This document shows positions 25,012 through 34,509 of a stretch of DNA of 64,000 nt, piece after piece. A program made the position numbers and the translations under genes. Numbering within the stretch: the first letter of the stretch is position 1; the number at the start of each line of letters is the position of its first letter. The DNA comes from Poriferisodalis sp965262965 (GTDB lineage Bacteria > Actinomycetota > Acidimicrobiia > Acidimicrobiales > Poriferisodalaceae): assembly GCF_965262965.1 (NCBI RefSeq), contig NZ_OZ253573.1, positions 620,001 through 684,000 on the forward strand. Reading direction: 5' to 3'. The notes beneath the pieces were generated by a model. That model was not told where the DNA came from. It saw only the letters and a list, made by a program, of their open reading frames with translations, and did not search any database.

Positions 25012-25860
25012 ATGCGAATCGCACGGCATCTTGTGGACGGCCAACCAGCTCTGGCCCTCGTGACCGACGAAGGATTGGCAACGCTGGAGAGCGACCACAC
25101 CGATCTGCCATCGCTCCTGAACGCTGCGGAAGGCGATCTGATCTCAGCGGTCGAGGCAATGGCTACGGGGCCCGTGAGGACGCTCGACGACGCTCAATTG
25201 CTCTCGCCAGTGGGAAGGCCGCCTGCGATTCTTGCCGTTGGATTGAACTACGGGGCACACGCCGCTGAAGGAGGTCGCGAGCCTCCCTCGGTGCCCATCA
25301 TCTTCAACAAGCACCACAACTGCATTGTCGGACCGGGTGCGGCGATTCATCTCCCGGCCGCGGCGCCGAACATGGTCGACTACGAAGGCGAGCTGGCCGT
25401 TGTCATCGGACGCTCAGCCCGGGCTGTGTCAGCGGCCGATGCCGCGGATTACATCGCCGGCTACACGATCATGAACGATGTCAGCGTGCGCGACTGGCAG
25501 CGTGCAAGCCCGACGATGACGATGGGCAAGTCGTGGGATACCCACGGACCGTGCGGCCCGTGGATCGTGACCAGTGACTCGATCGACCCTCACTCGTGCC
25601 GATTGGTCACCGAGGTAAGCGGCGAGGTCCGCCAGGACGCCAAGACCGACGATCTCATCTTCGATTGCTACCAAGTCGTCGAGCACCTCTCGACTGCGTT
25701 CACGCTCGACCCAGGCACGATCATTTCCACGGGCACGCCCGCGGGTGTCGGCCTGTTCTTCGATCCGCCACGTCTGCTGAGTGCAGGCGACGAGGTGTCG
25801 ATCACCATAGAAGGCATCGGCACGCTGACGAACCCGGTGATCGCGGAGCCGGGCGCGTAG
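25012..25860 (+). CDS. Fumarylacetoacetate hydrolase family protein
   Basis: 282 residues from the ATG at 25012. FAH-fold signatures: AVGLNYGAHAAEGG, IIFNKHHNCIVGPG, MVDYEGELAVVIG with the metal-binding acids, GYTIMNDVSVRDWQ, and STGTPAGVGLFFDPP. Members hydrolyse or decarboxylate beta-keto acids such as fumarylpyruvate or 2-hydroxyhepta-2,4-dienedioate in aromatic catabolism, with Mg2+ or Mn2+. The substrate is not clear and no aromatic ring-cleavage genes are nearby. Confidence 0.9.
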   Translation: MRIARHLVDGQPALALVTDEGLATLESDHTDLPSLLNAAEGDLISAVEAMATGPVRTLDDAQLLSPVGRPPAILAVGLNYGAHAAEGGREPPSVPIIFNKHHNCIVGPGAAIHLPAAAPNMVDYEGELAVVIGRSARAVSAADAADYIAGYTIMNDVSVRDWQRASPTMTMGKSWDTHGPCGPWIVTSDSIDPHSCRLVTEVSGEVRQDAKTDDLIFDCYQVVEHLSTAFTLDPGTIISTGTPAGVGLFFDPPRLLSAGDEVSITIEGIGTLTNPVIAEPGA

Positions 25861-25874
25861 CGGCAGGGCCACCG

Positions 25875-26822
25875 ATGCGGTCGACCACGGACGCGCCGAG
25901 CACACACCCCGCCAGAGCGGCTGACGTGGCGCAGCGCTTCGAATTCGAGTTCGAGCTGGACTCGGGCCGATCGCTGGGCCGTGTCGGCGGCAAGGGAACA
26001 CTCGGGCCAGCGCTGTACGACGGCGCCCACATCTGGCGGGCTCAGGACACCCCCGATGGCCCTGCAACGCTGCGCATCACGCGCTCAGGTCGCGCCGCCG
26101 ACGCAGCGGCGTGGGGTCCAGGCGCGCACGCCGCAATTTCCGGGGTCCCGGATCTCCTGGGAGCGCGCGACGACCCGGCAGCACTCGTTCCTGCGCATCG
26201 CGTCGTCGCCGAATGGGCCCGCCGCTGGCCTCGACGCAGGCTCACCGCGACCCGCAGTATTTGGGAGCACGTCATCCCGACCGTGTGCGGTCAGAAGGTG
26301 CCCGGGCTGAACGCGCGCAATGCATGGCAGGGGATCCTGCGCCGCTGGGGACGAAACCCTCCAGGCCCCGCACCAGCGTCGCTGCGACTCCCGCCCGACG
26401 CCGGCATGGTGGCCTCGCTGGCCTACCACGAGTTTCACCGATTCGACGTGGAGCGCCGCCGAGCCGAGGCGATCATCGAGTTCGCGCGCCGGGCGCGCAC
26501 GCTCGAAGGCGTCGCCCGGCTCGATCCAGCGACGGCAAGAAGCCGGTTGCAGGCGGTGCGGGGCATCGGCGGTTGGACGGCATCGATCGTGGTGCTGCTG
26601 TGCCACGGCGACCCGGACTCGGTGATCGTCGGCGACTACCAGATACCCAGCTTCGTCACCTGGTACCTCGCAGGCGAACGACGCGGCGATGACTCTCGGA
26701 TGCTGGAGCTGCTCGAGCCCTATCGCGGCCAGCGGGCCCGGGTCCAGGCCCTGGCAAAGTCTGCCGGTGCTCCCCCGCGCCACGGGCCGCGCATGTCCCT
26801 CCAGGATCTGCAGGGACGTTGA
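25875..26822 (+). CDS. DNA-3-methyladenine glycosylase II (AlkA-like)
   Basis: 315 residues from the ATG at 25875, 14 bp after the FAH gene. It has a helix-hairpin-helix and Gly/Pro-Asp motif (LQAVRGIGGWTASIV), then VIVGDYQIPS with D254 as the likely catalytic acid. The N-terminal half resembles the AlkA TBP-like domain. It should remove alkylated bases in base excision repair. The last codons and stop are followed by a near copy of themselves 31 bp on. Confidence 0.85.
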   Translation: MRSTTDAPSTHPARAADVAQRFEFEFELDSGRSLGRVGGKGTLGPALYDGAHIWRAQDTPDGPATLRITRSGRAADAAAWGPGAHAAISGVPDLLGARDDPAALVPAHRVVAEWARRWPRRRLTATRSIWEHVIPTVCGQKVPGLNARNAWQGILRRWGRNPPGPAPASLRLPPDAGMVASLAYHEFHRFDVERRRAEAIIEFARRARTLEGVARLDPATARSRLQAVRGIGGWTASIVVLLCHGDPDSVIVGDYQIPSFVTWYLAGERRGDDSRMLELLEPYRGQRARVQALAKSAGAPPRHGPRMSLQDLQGR

Positions 26823-26857
26823 GCACGGGCTGGCGGACCTGCAGGAACGTTGAGCAT
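26804..26857 (+). repeat. Near-duplicate of the glycosylase gene tail
   Basis: Positions 26804-26826 and 26835-26857 match at 20 of 23 bases and both contain a CGTTGA end. The first copy holds the real stop codon, the second lies between genes. Period 31. Confidence 0.7.
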
Positions 26858-26881
26858 CCCAACCGCTGCCGCGGGGACGGA

Positions 26882-28657
26882 CTATCCGAGCAAACTCATT
26901 GGGATGTCGACCACCTTCGCGCGCAGGTATTCGCCGAGCGCCTTGGCCTGCGGATCCTGGCGTGTCGACGCTGCCACGCCCTCTTCGAGCAACCCGTGGA
27001 AGATGAAGTTGAGGCTCAAGATGTTCGGCAGGTCGTAGCGGTCGACCCGATGCTGGGATGCCTCGGGCATCAGCTCTGCAAGCTGCTCGGTCGTCAAGAA
27101 GTCCGACAGCCACCAGTACGCCTCCGCCGAGCGGGCGAAGATGCCCAGATTCGCGTTCGGTCCCTTATCTCCCGAACGCGTGCCGAACAGCGTGCCCAGC
27201 GGCGCCGCACGCTTCGGCCCCGGCCGAACGTCGACGCGTGAAGGCGAAACAACGTCGAACGGCTCGAAGGGGACCTCGGGCGGTGTGCTGTCCACCACCG
27301 CGAGCCTGCCATCGACCACGACCTCCATCGGCACCAGCGTGGCGTCAACCAGGGCGGGCCAGTAGACGCCGAAGGGCTGTCCCGGTCCCGGCCCGCCACC
27401 GGTGCCGAACATGCCGGGAATCGAGCACAGTCCGATCTCGGTGCCCGCATTGGAGAACGCTCGGCCGACCTTGCGCTCGTCGGGGTCCTTCACGATGATC
27501 TTGTAGACGGCGACTGCTTCCTCGTTCGTGGCTGGGTCGGCCTTGTGCGTCGGCAGGAACTTGCGCACCACCGTCTCGTAGTCCTCGGGGCCGTACGGGC
27601 AGGCGTGCCAGAATTGCCGCTCGATCAGCTCGGCTTTCGCCTCGATATCGAGTCCCGTCAACCCGATCGAGATCTGGTTTCGGTAGCCCCCCTGATAGTT
27701 CATGGCCACCTTGAGCGTGGGGGGCGCCGGTTCGCCCCGCACCCCGCTGATCCGCACTCGATCAGGGCCGGTTTGGTTCAGGTCGATCGAGTCGAAGCGG
27801 CTGACGACATCAGGATTCATGTAGCGCTCGCTTTGAATCTCATACAGCAACTGCGAGGTCACGGTTCCGATCGAGACCTCGCCCCCAGTGCCTGAGTGCT
27901 TTCCGATCACGCTGGAGCCGTCGGCGGCGACCTCCGCCCACGGGAAGCCGGGGTACGTCATGTCGGCGATCTCGGTGAAGAAACTGTAGTTGCCGCCGGT
28001 GACCTGCCCACCGCACTCGATGACGTGCCCGGCCACGATGGCGCCGGCGAGCGCATCCCAGTCGTCTCGGGCCCAGCCGTGATGCCACGCTGCCGGCCCG
28101 GCGACCACGGCGGCGTCGGTCGCGCGCCCGGTGATAACGATGTCGGCCCCCTGGTTCAGCGCCTCAACGATCCCCCAGCAGCCGATGTAGGCGTTCGCAG
28201 TGACAATTCGCTCTGCCAGGTCGCCGAGAGGCTGGCCGGTGTCGAGATGGGCGAAGTCGTTGCCGGCGGCGATCACGTCGCCGAGCCGATCCGTGAGGTC
28301 ATCGCCGGCCACGTACGCGATCGAAGGGTTGAGCCCGAAGCGATCTGCCACCTCGTGAACCGCGTCCGCGCAACCAGCCGGGTTCAGGCCGCCGGCGTTC
28401 GAGACGACCTTGATGCCGGAGTCCAAACAGGTGCCCATGACCTGCTCCATCTGGGTCACAAACGTGCGGGCGTATCCGGCTCCGGGCCGTTTAGCGGCGA
28501 TGCGCGACAGGATCAGCATGGTCAGTTCGGCCAGCCAGTCGCCCGTCAAGGCGTCGATCGGACCGCCCGAGACCATCTCGGACGCGGCCGAGAGCCGATC
28601 GCCGAAGAAGCCGCTGCAGTTGGCGATCCGGATCGGGGGTGCGGTGCTCGTGCTCAT
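26882..28657 (-). CDS. AtuA-like protein (DUF1446, acyclic terpene utilisation family)
   Basis: 591 residues, normal for the family. Recognisable parts are CSGFFGDRLSAASEMV, VVSNAGGLNPAGCADAV, TGRATDAAVVAGPAAW and ECGGQVTGGNYSFF, plus the C-terminal LGTLFGTRSGDKGPNANLG. AtuA is required for citronellol/geraniol use in Pseudomonas, but its reaction is not firmly known. The usual partner carboxylase subunits are not adjacent. Divergent from the hydrolase gene at 28800 (142 bp between). Confidence 0.88.
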   Translation of the reverse strand: MSTSTAPPIRIANCSGFFGDRLSAASEMVSGGPIDALTGDWLAELTMLILSRIAAKRPGAGYARTFVTQMEQVMGTCLDSGIKVVSNAGGLNPAGCADAVHEVADRFGLNPSIAYVAGDDLTDRLGDVIAAGNDFAHLDTGQPLGDLAERIVTANAYIGCWGIVEALNQGADIVITGRATDAAVVAGPAAWHHGWARDDWDALAGAIVAGHVIECGGQVTGGNYSFFTEIADMTYPGFPWAEVAADGSSVIGKHSGTGGEVSIGTVTSQLLYEIQSERYMNPDVVSRFDSIDLNQTGPDRVRISGVRGEPAPPTLKVAMNYQGGYRNQISIGLTGLDIEAKAELIERQFWHACPYGPEDYETVVRKFLPTHKADPATNEEAVAVYKIIVKDPDERKVGRAFSNAGTEIGLCSIPGMFGTGGGPGPGQPFGVYWPALVDATLVPMEVVVDGRLAVVDSTPPEVPFEPFDVVSPSRVDVRPGPKRAAPLGTLFGTRSGDKGPNANLGIFARSAEAYWWLSDFLTTEQLAELMPEASQHRVDRYDLPNILSLNFIFHGLLEEGVAASTRQDPQAKALGEYLRAKVVDIPMSLLG

Positions 28658-28799
28658 GAATCCTCGGCTTGGGTAGGAACCGGGCCACAGTACTGCCGGC
28701 CCGCTCGCCAGATCCGGGGCGCAATGACCGACCTCAGGGCTTGGCGATGCAGCGGCTGAGCCGCTGGCCCCCGACGCGCCGTCTGGCAGACTCTCGGCT

Positions 28800-29504
28800 G
28801 TGTCGAATTCACCCTCGCCGAATCCTGTGCTCCTCCTTCACGGCTTCACCGGCTCGGTGGCCGGAACCTGGCAGCCGACGGGAATCATCGACCTGCTGAA
28901 CGATGCCGGCCGCGAGGTGATCGCATGGGATCTTCCCGGCCACGGCTCTGCAGAAAAGCATCACGACCCTGCGGGCTACGCCGACATGGAAGCCAAACTC
29001 GTCGAACGGCTGGCCGCCGAATCCGGTGATCAGCCCGTCGACGGTGTGGGTTTCTCGATGGGAGCGCGCACGGTGCTGGCGATGGCCGCCATGGCCCCGG
29101 AACGGTTCAGCCGTCTGGTGGTCGCCGGCGTGGGCCGCAACCTGTTCGAACAGGACCTCGAGCAGGCCGAGCGCATCGCCCGTGGCGTCGCCGGAGAGGC
29201 CGATTCCGACGATGTGCACGCGCAAACGTTCGCCCGGTACGCGGCCGAACCCAACCAGGACGGACGTGCACTCGCGGCCTTCATGCGTCGCAAGCACGCA
29301 CCGCTGGGGCCCGAGCAATTCGCAAAGATCACACATCCCGTCCGCGTCGTGCTTGGCACTGAGGACTTCGCCGGGTCAGCCGATCCGTTGCTCGACGCGC
29401 TCGTGGATGCCTCCTACACCGAGTTGCGGGGGTGCGACCACTTCGCCACCCCGAAGAACTTCGGCTTCATCGACGCCGTCATGGAGCACCTCGAGGTCTT
29501 TTGA
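28800..29504 (+). CDS. Alpha/beta hydrolase (MenH-like size)
   Basis: 234 residues from a GTG. LLLHGFTGS oxyanion region, nucleophile S86 in GVGFSMGAR, late acid near LGTEDFAGSAD and His in GCDHFATPKN. The size and the GFSMGAR elbow resemble MenH (SHCHC synthase) and small esterases. No menaquinone genes lie next to it, so the substrate is open. Confidence 0.85.
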   Translation: MSNSPSPNPVLLLHGFTGSVAGTWQPTGIIDLLNDAGREVIAWDLPGHGSAEKHHDPAGYADMEAKLVERLAAESGDQPVDGVGFSMGARTVLAMAAMAPERFSRLVVAGVGRNLFEQDLEQAERIARGVAGEADSDDVHAQTFARYAAEPNQDGRALAAFMRRKHAPLGPEQFAKITHPVRVVLGTEDFAGSADPLLDALVDASYTELRGCDHFATPKNFGFIDAVMEHLEVF

Positions 29505-29560
29505 CGAGTCGCCCCACGAGATCAGCGAGCCGTACGATCATGACTGAGGACAGCTCGGCG

Positions 29561-29839
29561 TCAAGCGCCGCCATCGGCGTGACTCCGGCCACGCTTTCGC
29601 AGGCCCGCTGCTCGAAGCAGCGAGACGAGTTCTCGACTGTTCACTGCAACTGCGCCGGATTGCAGCGCGATCTCGCGTTCCGCGGTGTCGACGTCGTAGT
29701 GATCTCCTTGGAACGCAGCCCGGCGCTTGCCGATCGACGCAGCGAACGCATGCAGCTCCTCGTAGCTCTCATCGGAGACGAGGTGCGCCCAGAGTCGGCC
29801 GCGCCAAGGCCAACGCGCTTCGTCAACCAGAATCGTCAT
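29561..29839 (-). CDS. DUF4031 family protein
   Basis: 92 residues from the ATG at 29839; upstream in-frame starts give an unlikely basic tail. Family pattern: MTILVDEARWPWRGRLWAHL, SDESYEELHAFAASIG, FQGDHYDV and SRELVSLLRAAGLR. These small proteins are widespread in actinobacteria and of unknown function; the Asp/His residues suggest metal binding. Confidence 0.85.
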   Translation of the reverse strand: MTILVDEARWPWRGRLWAHLVSDESYEELHAFAASIGKRRAAFQGDHYDVDTAEREIALQSGAVAVNSRELVSLLRAAGLRKRGRSHADGGA

Positions 29840-29985
29840 GACAGGCCGCGCCAAGAGGCCACGGCGTGTCTGAGACCGCTTATCACGGGCCTGCCTCGGC
29901 GCCAGATCAGCAGCGGAAAACGGGTGTTCGCGGCGCGAATAGACTGATCCCCGGCTTGGCGTGCCCGCTGGAAGGGAGGCGCTTC

Positions 29986-30711
29986 GTGAAGGAGTCGGCA
30001 AATCGCGCTCGATCGATGGGCAGTCGGATTCTTCGTGTCATCGCGGGAGCGATCGTCGCGCTTGTCAGCGTCTCGTTCGGGGCGGGCGGCATGGGCCACG
30101 CGGCCGATGTCCCAGTCGACATACCTCCATGGAGCCCGCACTTGAACGCCTGTTTCCCCGAACCGGCGCTGCCGTCGGCGCCGTACCTGGGCCGCTCTGT
30201 CGAAGGCGCGTTGACCTATGACGACTGGCTCGCCACCGTCATTGCGATCCTGCAGGGCTGCGATACAATGCGCATGCCTGTCTTCGGTGAGCTGCGCATG
30301 CCCTTGGCTGACCCGATCACCAGCTCGATGTTCGGCCGTCGCTACCACCCGACACGCCGACGGTGGCTGCCGCACACCGGTGTGGATCTCGTCGATCGCG
30401 ACCGGCAATGGCGAGCCCCTGTCTTCGCTGCTGGGGCCGGCTCCATCGCTTCCACCGGCTCCTCTGCGGCATACGGGCGATCGATCATCATCGACCACGG
30501 CCATCGAGTCGCGACCGTCTACACACACCTCAGCAGCGTCGAGGTGACACAAGGCCAACGGGTCGAAGCGGGCACCAGGATCGGACGCGTCGGCGCGACG
30601 GGCGCCGCGACGGGGCCGCACTTGCACTTCGAGCTGCGACTGGGCGGTGCCGCAGTGGATCCGCTCGACTATGTCGCGCCATGGACCGAGCCGCCGCAAG
30701 GTCATCCCTGA
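29986..30711 (+). CDS. Exported M23-family metallopeptidase
   Basis: 241 residues. The GTG at 29986 has GGGAGG 7 bases upstream and is preferred over the ATG at 30016. Residues 14-38 form a signal peptide. The LytM/M23 zinc site is complete: LPHTGVDL (H130, D134) and HLHFELR (H212, H214), with a further His in VYTHLSS. It should cut peptidoglycan cross-bridges or act in cell-wall remodelling outside the membrane. Two extra cysteines (NACFPEP, QGCDTM) may form a disulfide. Confidence 0.9.
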   Translation: MKESANRARSMGSRILRVIAGAIVALVSVSFGAGGMGHAADVPVDIPPWSPHLNACFPEPALPSAPYLGRSVEGALTYDDWLATVIAILQGCDTMRMPVFGELRMPLADPITSSMFGRRYHPTRRRWLPHTGVDLVDRDRQWRAPVFAAGAGSIASTGSSAAYGRSIIIDHGHRVATVYTHLSSVEVTQGQRVEAGTRIGRVGATGAATGPHLHFELRLGGAAVDPLDYVAPWTEPPQGHP

Positions 30712-30736
30712 CAGCGTTGCTGAGGTCGACACGGCA

Positions 30737-31942
30737 TTAGTTCGTCGCGGACGGGTCGATCCCACCCTCCGGCTCAGCTGCGCTCGCTGGGCGCTGCTCA
30801 TCTTCGTGATCCTCAAACAGGTCCGAATCAATGAGTTCGTGACGCTTCACATAGGTAGACACGAATGCCTGAACGGTGGCGGCTGCAGGCACCGCAAGCA
30901 GTGCGCCGACCGAACCCAGCAGCGCTGCGCCGACGAGCACCGAGCCGAACGCCACAGCGGGGTGGATATTCATCGTGTGCGCTGTGACGCGCGGCGACAA
31001 GACGTAGTTCTCGATCTGTTGATAGGCGAGCACCACCGCCACAACCCAGATCGCACTGATCGGATTGTCGAGCAGCGCGATGAGCAGCGGCAGCAGGCCG
31101 GCCAAGTAGGTGCCGACGACAGGCACAAATTGCGACAGCACGCCTACCCACATCGCCAGCGGCAGCGGAAACGGAATGCCGATCAAGGCAAACGCGAACC
31201 AGTGCACCAAAAACGCCGCGATGGCGAGCAGCGTTCGTGAGTAGATGTAGCCACCGGTCTTGTCGATCGCGAGCTCCCATCCCCGCAGCATGACGGCCTG
31301 GCGTGAAGGGGCCAATGCCGAGCACAGAAGGCGCCGCAGCCGCGGTCCGTCGGCCACCAGATAAAACGTGAACAGCACCACGGTCAGCATCTGCACCGCA
31401 ACATTCACGACTGTCGATCCGACCGACACGAGGTTGCCGGCTACATCGCCCAGCAGCGAAGCAGCTGTTCCGCCCTCGGTGAACTGGGCCCTGAGATCGT
31501 CGGTGCTGAGCTGAATGCCGAATTGATCTTCCACCCAGCGTTCGACGTCCGCAATGTAGCCGGGTGCAGCATCGATGAGCGTGTTGATCTGATCCGCGAG
31601 CACCGACGCCATTGCCGCCGCGAATCCGAATCCTGCGAGCGTCGTGAAGCCGAACACGAGTGCCGTCCCCAACCCTCGACGCCACCCGCGGCGGGCCAGC
31701 CAGTTCACGGCGGGCTCCATGGCGAACGACAGGAAGAGCGAGATCAAGAAGACCACGAGGAGATCCCTCAGCTGCTCAAGCAGCCAGGCGGCGGTCGCCA
31801 ACCCGACCACGCCCAGCAGCGCCAATCCGATAGCGCGGGGAACCCAACGCGGCATCCGGTCGCGTCGGGGCAGCACCTTTGGGGCGTCCGCGTCCGGTTC
31901 TGGCGGTGCGGCTTCCCCAGGAGCGTTCTCGGGCTCAGCCAT
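30737..31942 (-). CDS. AI-2E family transporter (PerM/TqsA-like permease)
   Basis: 401 residues from the ATG at 31942 (an earlier in-frame start adds three residues). About eight membrane segments. Family features are LLVVFLISLFLSFAMEPAVN, TGGYIYSRTLLAIAAF, FALIGIPFPLPLAMWVG and YQQIENYVLSPRVTAHTMNI. Members export small molecules or ions; the name comes from autoinducer-2, but substrates vary and here it is unknown. The gene overlaps the HisN-like gene by 8 bp. Confidence 0.88.
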   Translation of the reverse strand: MAEPENAPGEAAPPEPDADAPKVLPRRDRMPRWVPRAIGLALLGVVGLATAAWLLEQLRDLLVVFLISLFLSFAMEPAVNWLARRGWRRGLGTALVFGFTTLAGFGFAAAMASVLADQINTLIDAAPGYIADVERWVEDQFGIQLSTDDLRAQFTEGGTAASLLGDVAGNLVSVGSTVVNVAVQMLTVVLFTFYLVADGPRLRRLLCSALAPSRQAVMLRGWELAIDKTGGYIYSRTLLAIAAFLVHWFAFALIGIPFPLPLAMWVGVLSQFVPVVGTYLAGLLPLLIALLDNPISAIWVVAVVLAYQQIENYVLSPRVTAHTMNIHPAVAFGSVLVGAALLGSVGALLAVPAAATVQAFVSTYVKRHELIDSDLFEDHEDEQRPASAAEPEGGIDPSATN

Positions 31943-32771
31943 CAGCAGCACCAGACGTCGGGTGCATTGCGTCGATCACCGCGGAGTGCAGTGCTCCGTT
32001 CGTGGCGATGCCGTTGCGGTTGCGGTAGTCGGGCCGGCCACTCATGTCGGTGAAGATGCCACCGGCCTCGGCGATGATCACCGGCATCGGCGCGAGATCC
32101 CAGACCTCGCAGATCGGATCGATCATGGCCTCGGCGTGGCCGGTGGCAACAAGGAAGTATCCGTAGGCGTCTCCCCATGTCCGCATCATCGCGCCTGCTG
32201 CGCGCAGCGCTTCGAATTGTTCGGAGTCGAACGTCTCGAAACTGGAGGTGTTGACCACAGCGCCGTCCAACGCGGTGCGTTCGCTGACGCTGCATCTGTG
32301 ATCGCCCAGCCAGCAGCCAGCGTCACGGCCCGCAGCGAGCGTCAGACCCATGGCCGGCAGATCAATGACGCCGACAAGCGGGCCGTGCTCGTCGACCAGC
32401 GCGAGCAGCGTTGCGTACAGCGGCACGCCCCGCACGAATCCACGGGTGCCGTCGATCGGGTCGATGATCCACGTCCGCCCGTCGCGACGGATGACGCCCC
32501 CTTCCTCCTCGCCAAAGATCGCATCGTGGGGAAATCGCTGCGTGATCTCCTCGCGGGCTCGGCGTTCTGCAGCGCGGTCGGCCTCGGTGACCTCGGTGCC
32601 GTCTGGCTTCCAGGTCACGCCCAGATCGCGCTGGCCGAACCAGCGCAGCGTCAGCTGACCCGCCAAGGTGGCGATGTCACGGGCGACGCTGATGAGCGAC
32701 TCCACCGCAGGAGGCGGCTCAGCGTCCGCTCCCCGCGCCGCCGGCGCGCCGTCGTTTGTCAGTTCTGCCAT
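31935..32771 (-). CDS. hisN: Inositol-monophosphatase family, histidinol-phosphatase-like
   Basis: 278 residues. Mg2+-phosphatase motifs: DGTEVTEADRAAE, FGEEEGG, IDPIDGTRGFVRG and VWDLAPMPVIIAEAGG. The TRGFVRG wording resembles actinobacterial HisN histidinol-phosphatases more than inositol enzymes, but no his genes are nearby, so the substrate is inferred. It lies between a transporter and an antiporter, overlapping both (8 bp and 13 bp). Confidence 0.8.
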   Translation of the reverse strand: MAELTNDGAPAARGADAEPPPAVESLISVARDIATLAGQLTLRWFGQRDLGVTWKPDGTEVTEADRAAERRAREEITQRFPHDAIFGEEEGGVIRRDGRTWIIDPIDGTRGFVRGVPLYATLLALVDEHGPLVGVIDLPAMGLTLAAGRDAGCWLGDHRCSVSERTALDGAVVNTSSFETFDSEQFEALRAAGAMMRTWGDAYGYFLVATGHAEAMIDPICEVWDLAPMPVIIAEAGGIFTDMSGRPDYRNRNGIATNGALHSAVIDAMHPTSGAADG

Positions 32772-34375
32772 GGCAGCCGGCGAGGTCGCGGCGATTCGTC
32801 GGCATCGGGAAGGTTCAACGGAAACGCCAGAACTGGCACCGAGAGCTGTCGGGCGATGCGTTCAGCCGGCAGGAGGACCAACCGCGAAGCCCCGGTGGAC
32901 GGACGCGGTGCGAACAGCACGACAAGGTCGGCCTGGTGCTGGCTGCACGAGCGCACGACCGCCCCCGCGAAGCTCTCGTTGCGCAGCGAGCGGAACTCTA
33001 AATCCACGTCCCGGCTGCCGCACCGTTCGCCGATCTTGGCGGCGTTGGGCTCGTCACGTTCCCCGGGCATGAGCACGACCAGCGAGGATCGCCAACGCGC
33101 TGCTTGATCAATGAGCCACTCCGGTAGATCGACCTGCACTGGAGCCGCAATCAGCACGCGCGCCGGCAGCTCGAACTGCTCTGGAGCGGTCCCGCTCTCT
33201 TCTTCTTGGGACGACCAGCCACGCAAGTCGCGGGCAACCAGCAGTGGTCCCACCAACTCAAATAACACGACGGCACCCAGCACCACCGTCGCGGCTTCTG
33301 CACCCGGGGCGCCAAGACGCTCTGACGCGATGACTGCCAAACCCACCGCAACACCCGCCTGAGGCGTCAGGTTCACACCTAGCCGCAGCGACCGGCGCCA
33401 GCCGAGGCCGCCCAACAAGCCCCCCGTCAAACCACCGACGATCTTCCCAGCTGTGCGCACGACGACGTATGCGATGCCGACAATGCCAACCTTGGGCACA
33501 TCGGCGAGGTGGATGGAGGCACCGGCGAGAGCGAAGAACAGCAGGTACAGCGGCTGTTCAACGGTCTTGATGGTGCGGAACATCCTGACCGAAAACGACT
33601 GCGGCGACACGGTCGCCGCCGTGGCTCCCGCAACCAGCGTCGCCAACGGCAACGAGATGTCCAGCCATCCCGCGATGGTCCACCCGATGACGATGTGCAC
33701 CAGCACGAAGAGCAGGAGTTCACCAGAGGTCTCGATCTGAAATCCGAGGCGCGAGATGAACAAGCCGAGAATGAGGCCCAGCACGGCCCCGCCGATGCCC
33801 AGCTGCACGAAGTCGAACAGAGCGCTGCCGACGTCAGCGGCTTCGTCGGAGAGCAACAGCGCTATCGGCAGCACGGCGGCGAACGTGGTGGTGGCCAGCG
33901 CGTCGGACACCGCGTGCGTTCCGACAATGCCGGTGGGATAGCTGCCCCTTGCCTTCACGGAACTCACAATGTGCGCGATGGTCATCGGCGCGCCTGCACC
34001 GGCGAGCGCACCAAGCACCAACGCCACCGAGCGGTCTGCTCCGAGCCTGCTCGTCACCCAGTACACCGCTATTGCGCTGAACGCAAACTGAACTACACCG
34101 GTCGTGAGCGTCCATCGCGCAGCCCGCAGCGCACGCACCGACACGCGCTCGCCGATCACGAACATGAGAACTGCGAGCGCCACCTCAGTGACAGGTCGCA
34201 ACGCGATGAGCGATGGTTCGTCGATCAGATTGATGAACGGCGGGCCTGAGGGGCCGAGCAGGGCGCCGACAATGAGGAACGCGACCAGCTCGGGCAGATG
34301 ATGGCGTGCCAGTAAACGGCTGGCCAAGTACGCCAGCCAAGCCAAGACAGCGAAGGCGACGAGCGTGTCGTTCAT
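32759..34375 (-). CDS. Kef-type cation:proton antiporter (CPA2) with cytosolic tail
   Basis: 538 residues. Twelve or so membrane segments in the first 390 residues, including LPELVAFLIVGALLGP and VTEVALAVLMFVIGERV, and GTHAVSDALATTTFAAVLP with the conserved Asp. The last 140 residues are soluble and look like a universal-stress-protein domain (RVLIAAPVQVDLP, LVVLMPGERDE, LVVLFAPRPSTG). It probably exchanges K+ or Na+ for H+. First gene of a three-gene overlapping operon with the HisN-like and AI-2E-type genes. Confidence 0.87.
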   Translation of the reverse strand: MNDTLVAFAVLAWLAYLASRLLARHHLPELVAFLIVGALLGPSGPPFINLIDEPSLIALRPVTEVALAVLMFVIGERVSVRALRAARWTLTTGVVQFAFSAIAVYWVTSRLGADRSVALVLGALAGAGAPMTIAHIVSSVKARGSYPTGIVGTHAVSDALATTTFAAVLPIALLLSDEAADVGSALFDFVQLGIGGAVLGLILGLFISRLGFQIETSGELLLFVLVHIVIGWTIAGWLDISLPLATLVAGATAATVSPQSFSVRMFRTIKTVEQPLYLLFFALAGASIHLADVPKVGIVGIAYVVVRTAGKIVGGLTGGLLGGLGWRRSLRLGVNLTPQAGVAVGLAVIASERLGAPGAEAATVVLGAVVLFELVGPLLVARDLRGWSSQEEESGTAPEQFELPARVLIAAPVQVDLPEWLIDQAARWRSSLVVLMPGERDEPNAAKIGERCGSRDVDLEFRSLRNESFAGAVVRSCSQHQADLVVLFAPRPSTGASRLVLLPAERIARQLSVPVLAFPLNLPDADESPRPRRLPWQN

Positions 34376-34509
34376 GGCCGCCTCACGGCTCTCGTCGCCG
34401 CACTGATTCTGCTTTCGGCCGGTCGGTGCGTGACTGCATGTCCACCGGTGTCAATACAGCCAGCGCCGCGAGCGCGGCGGGTCTCGCCAGCTCTGGCGCG
34501 TGCGAGCGC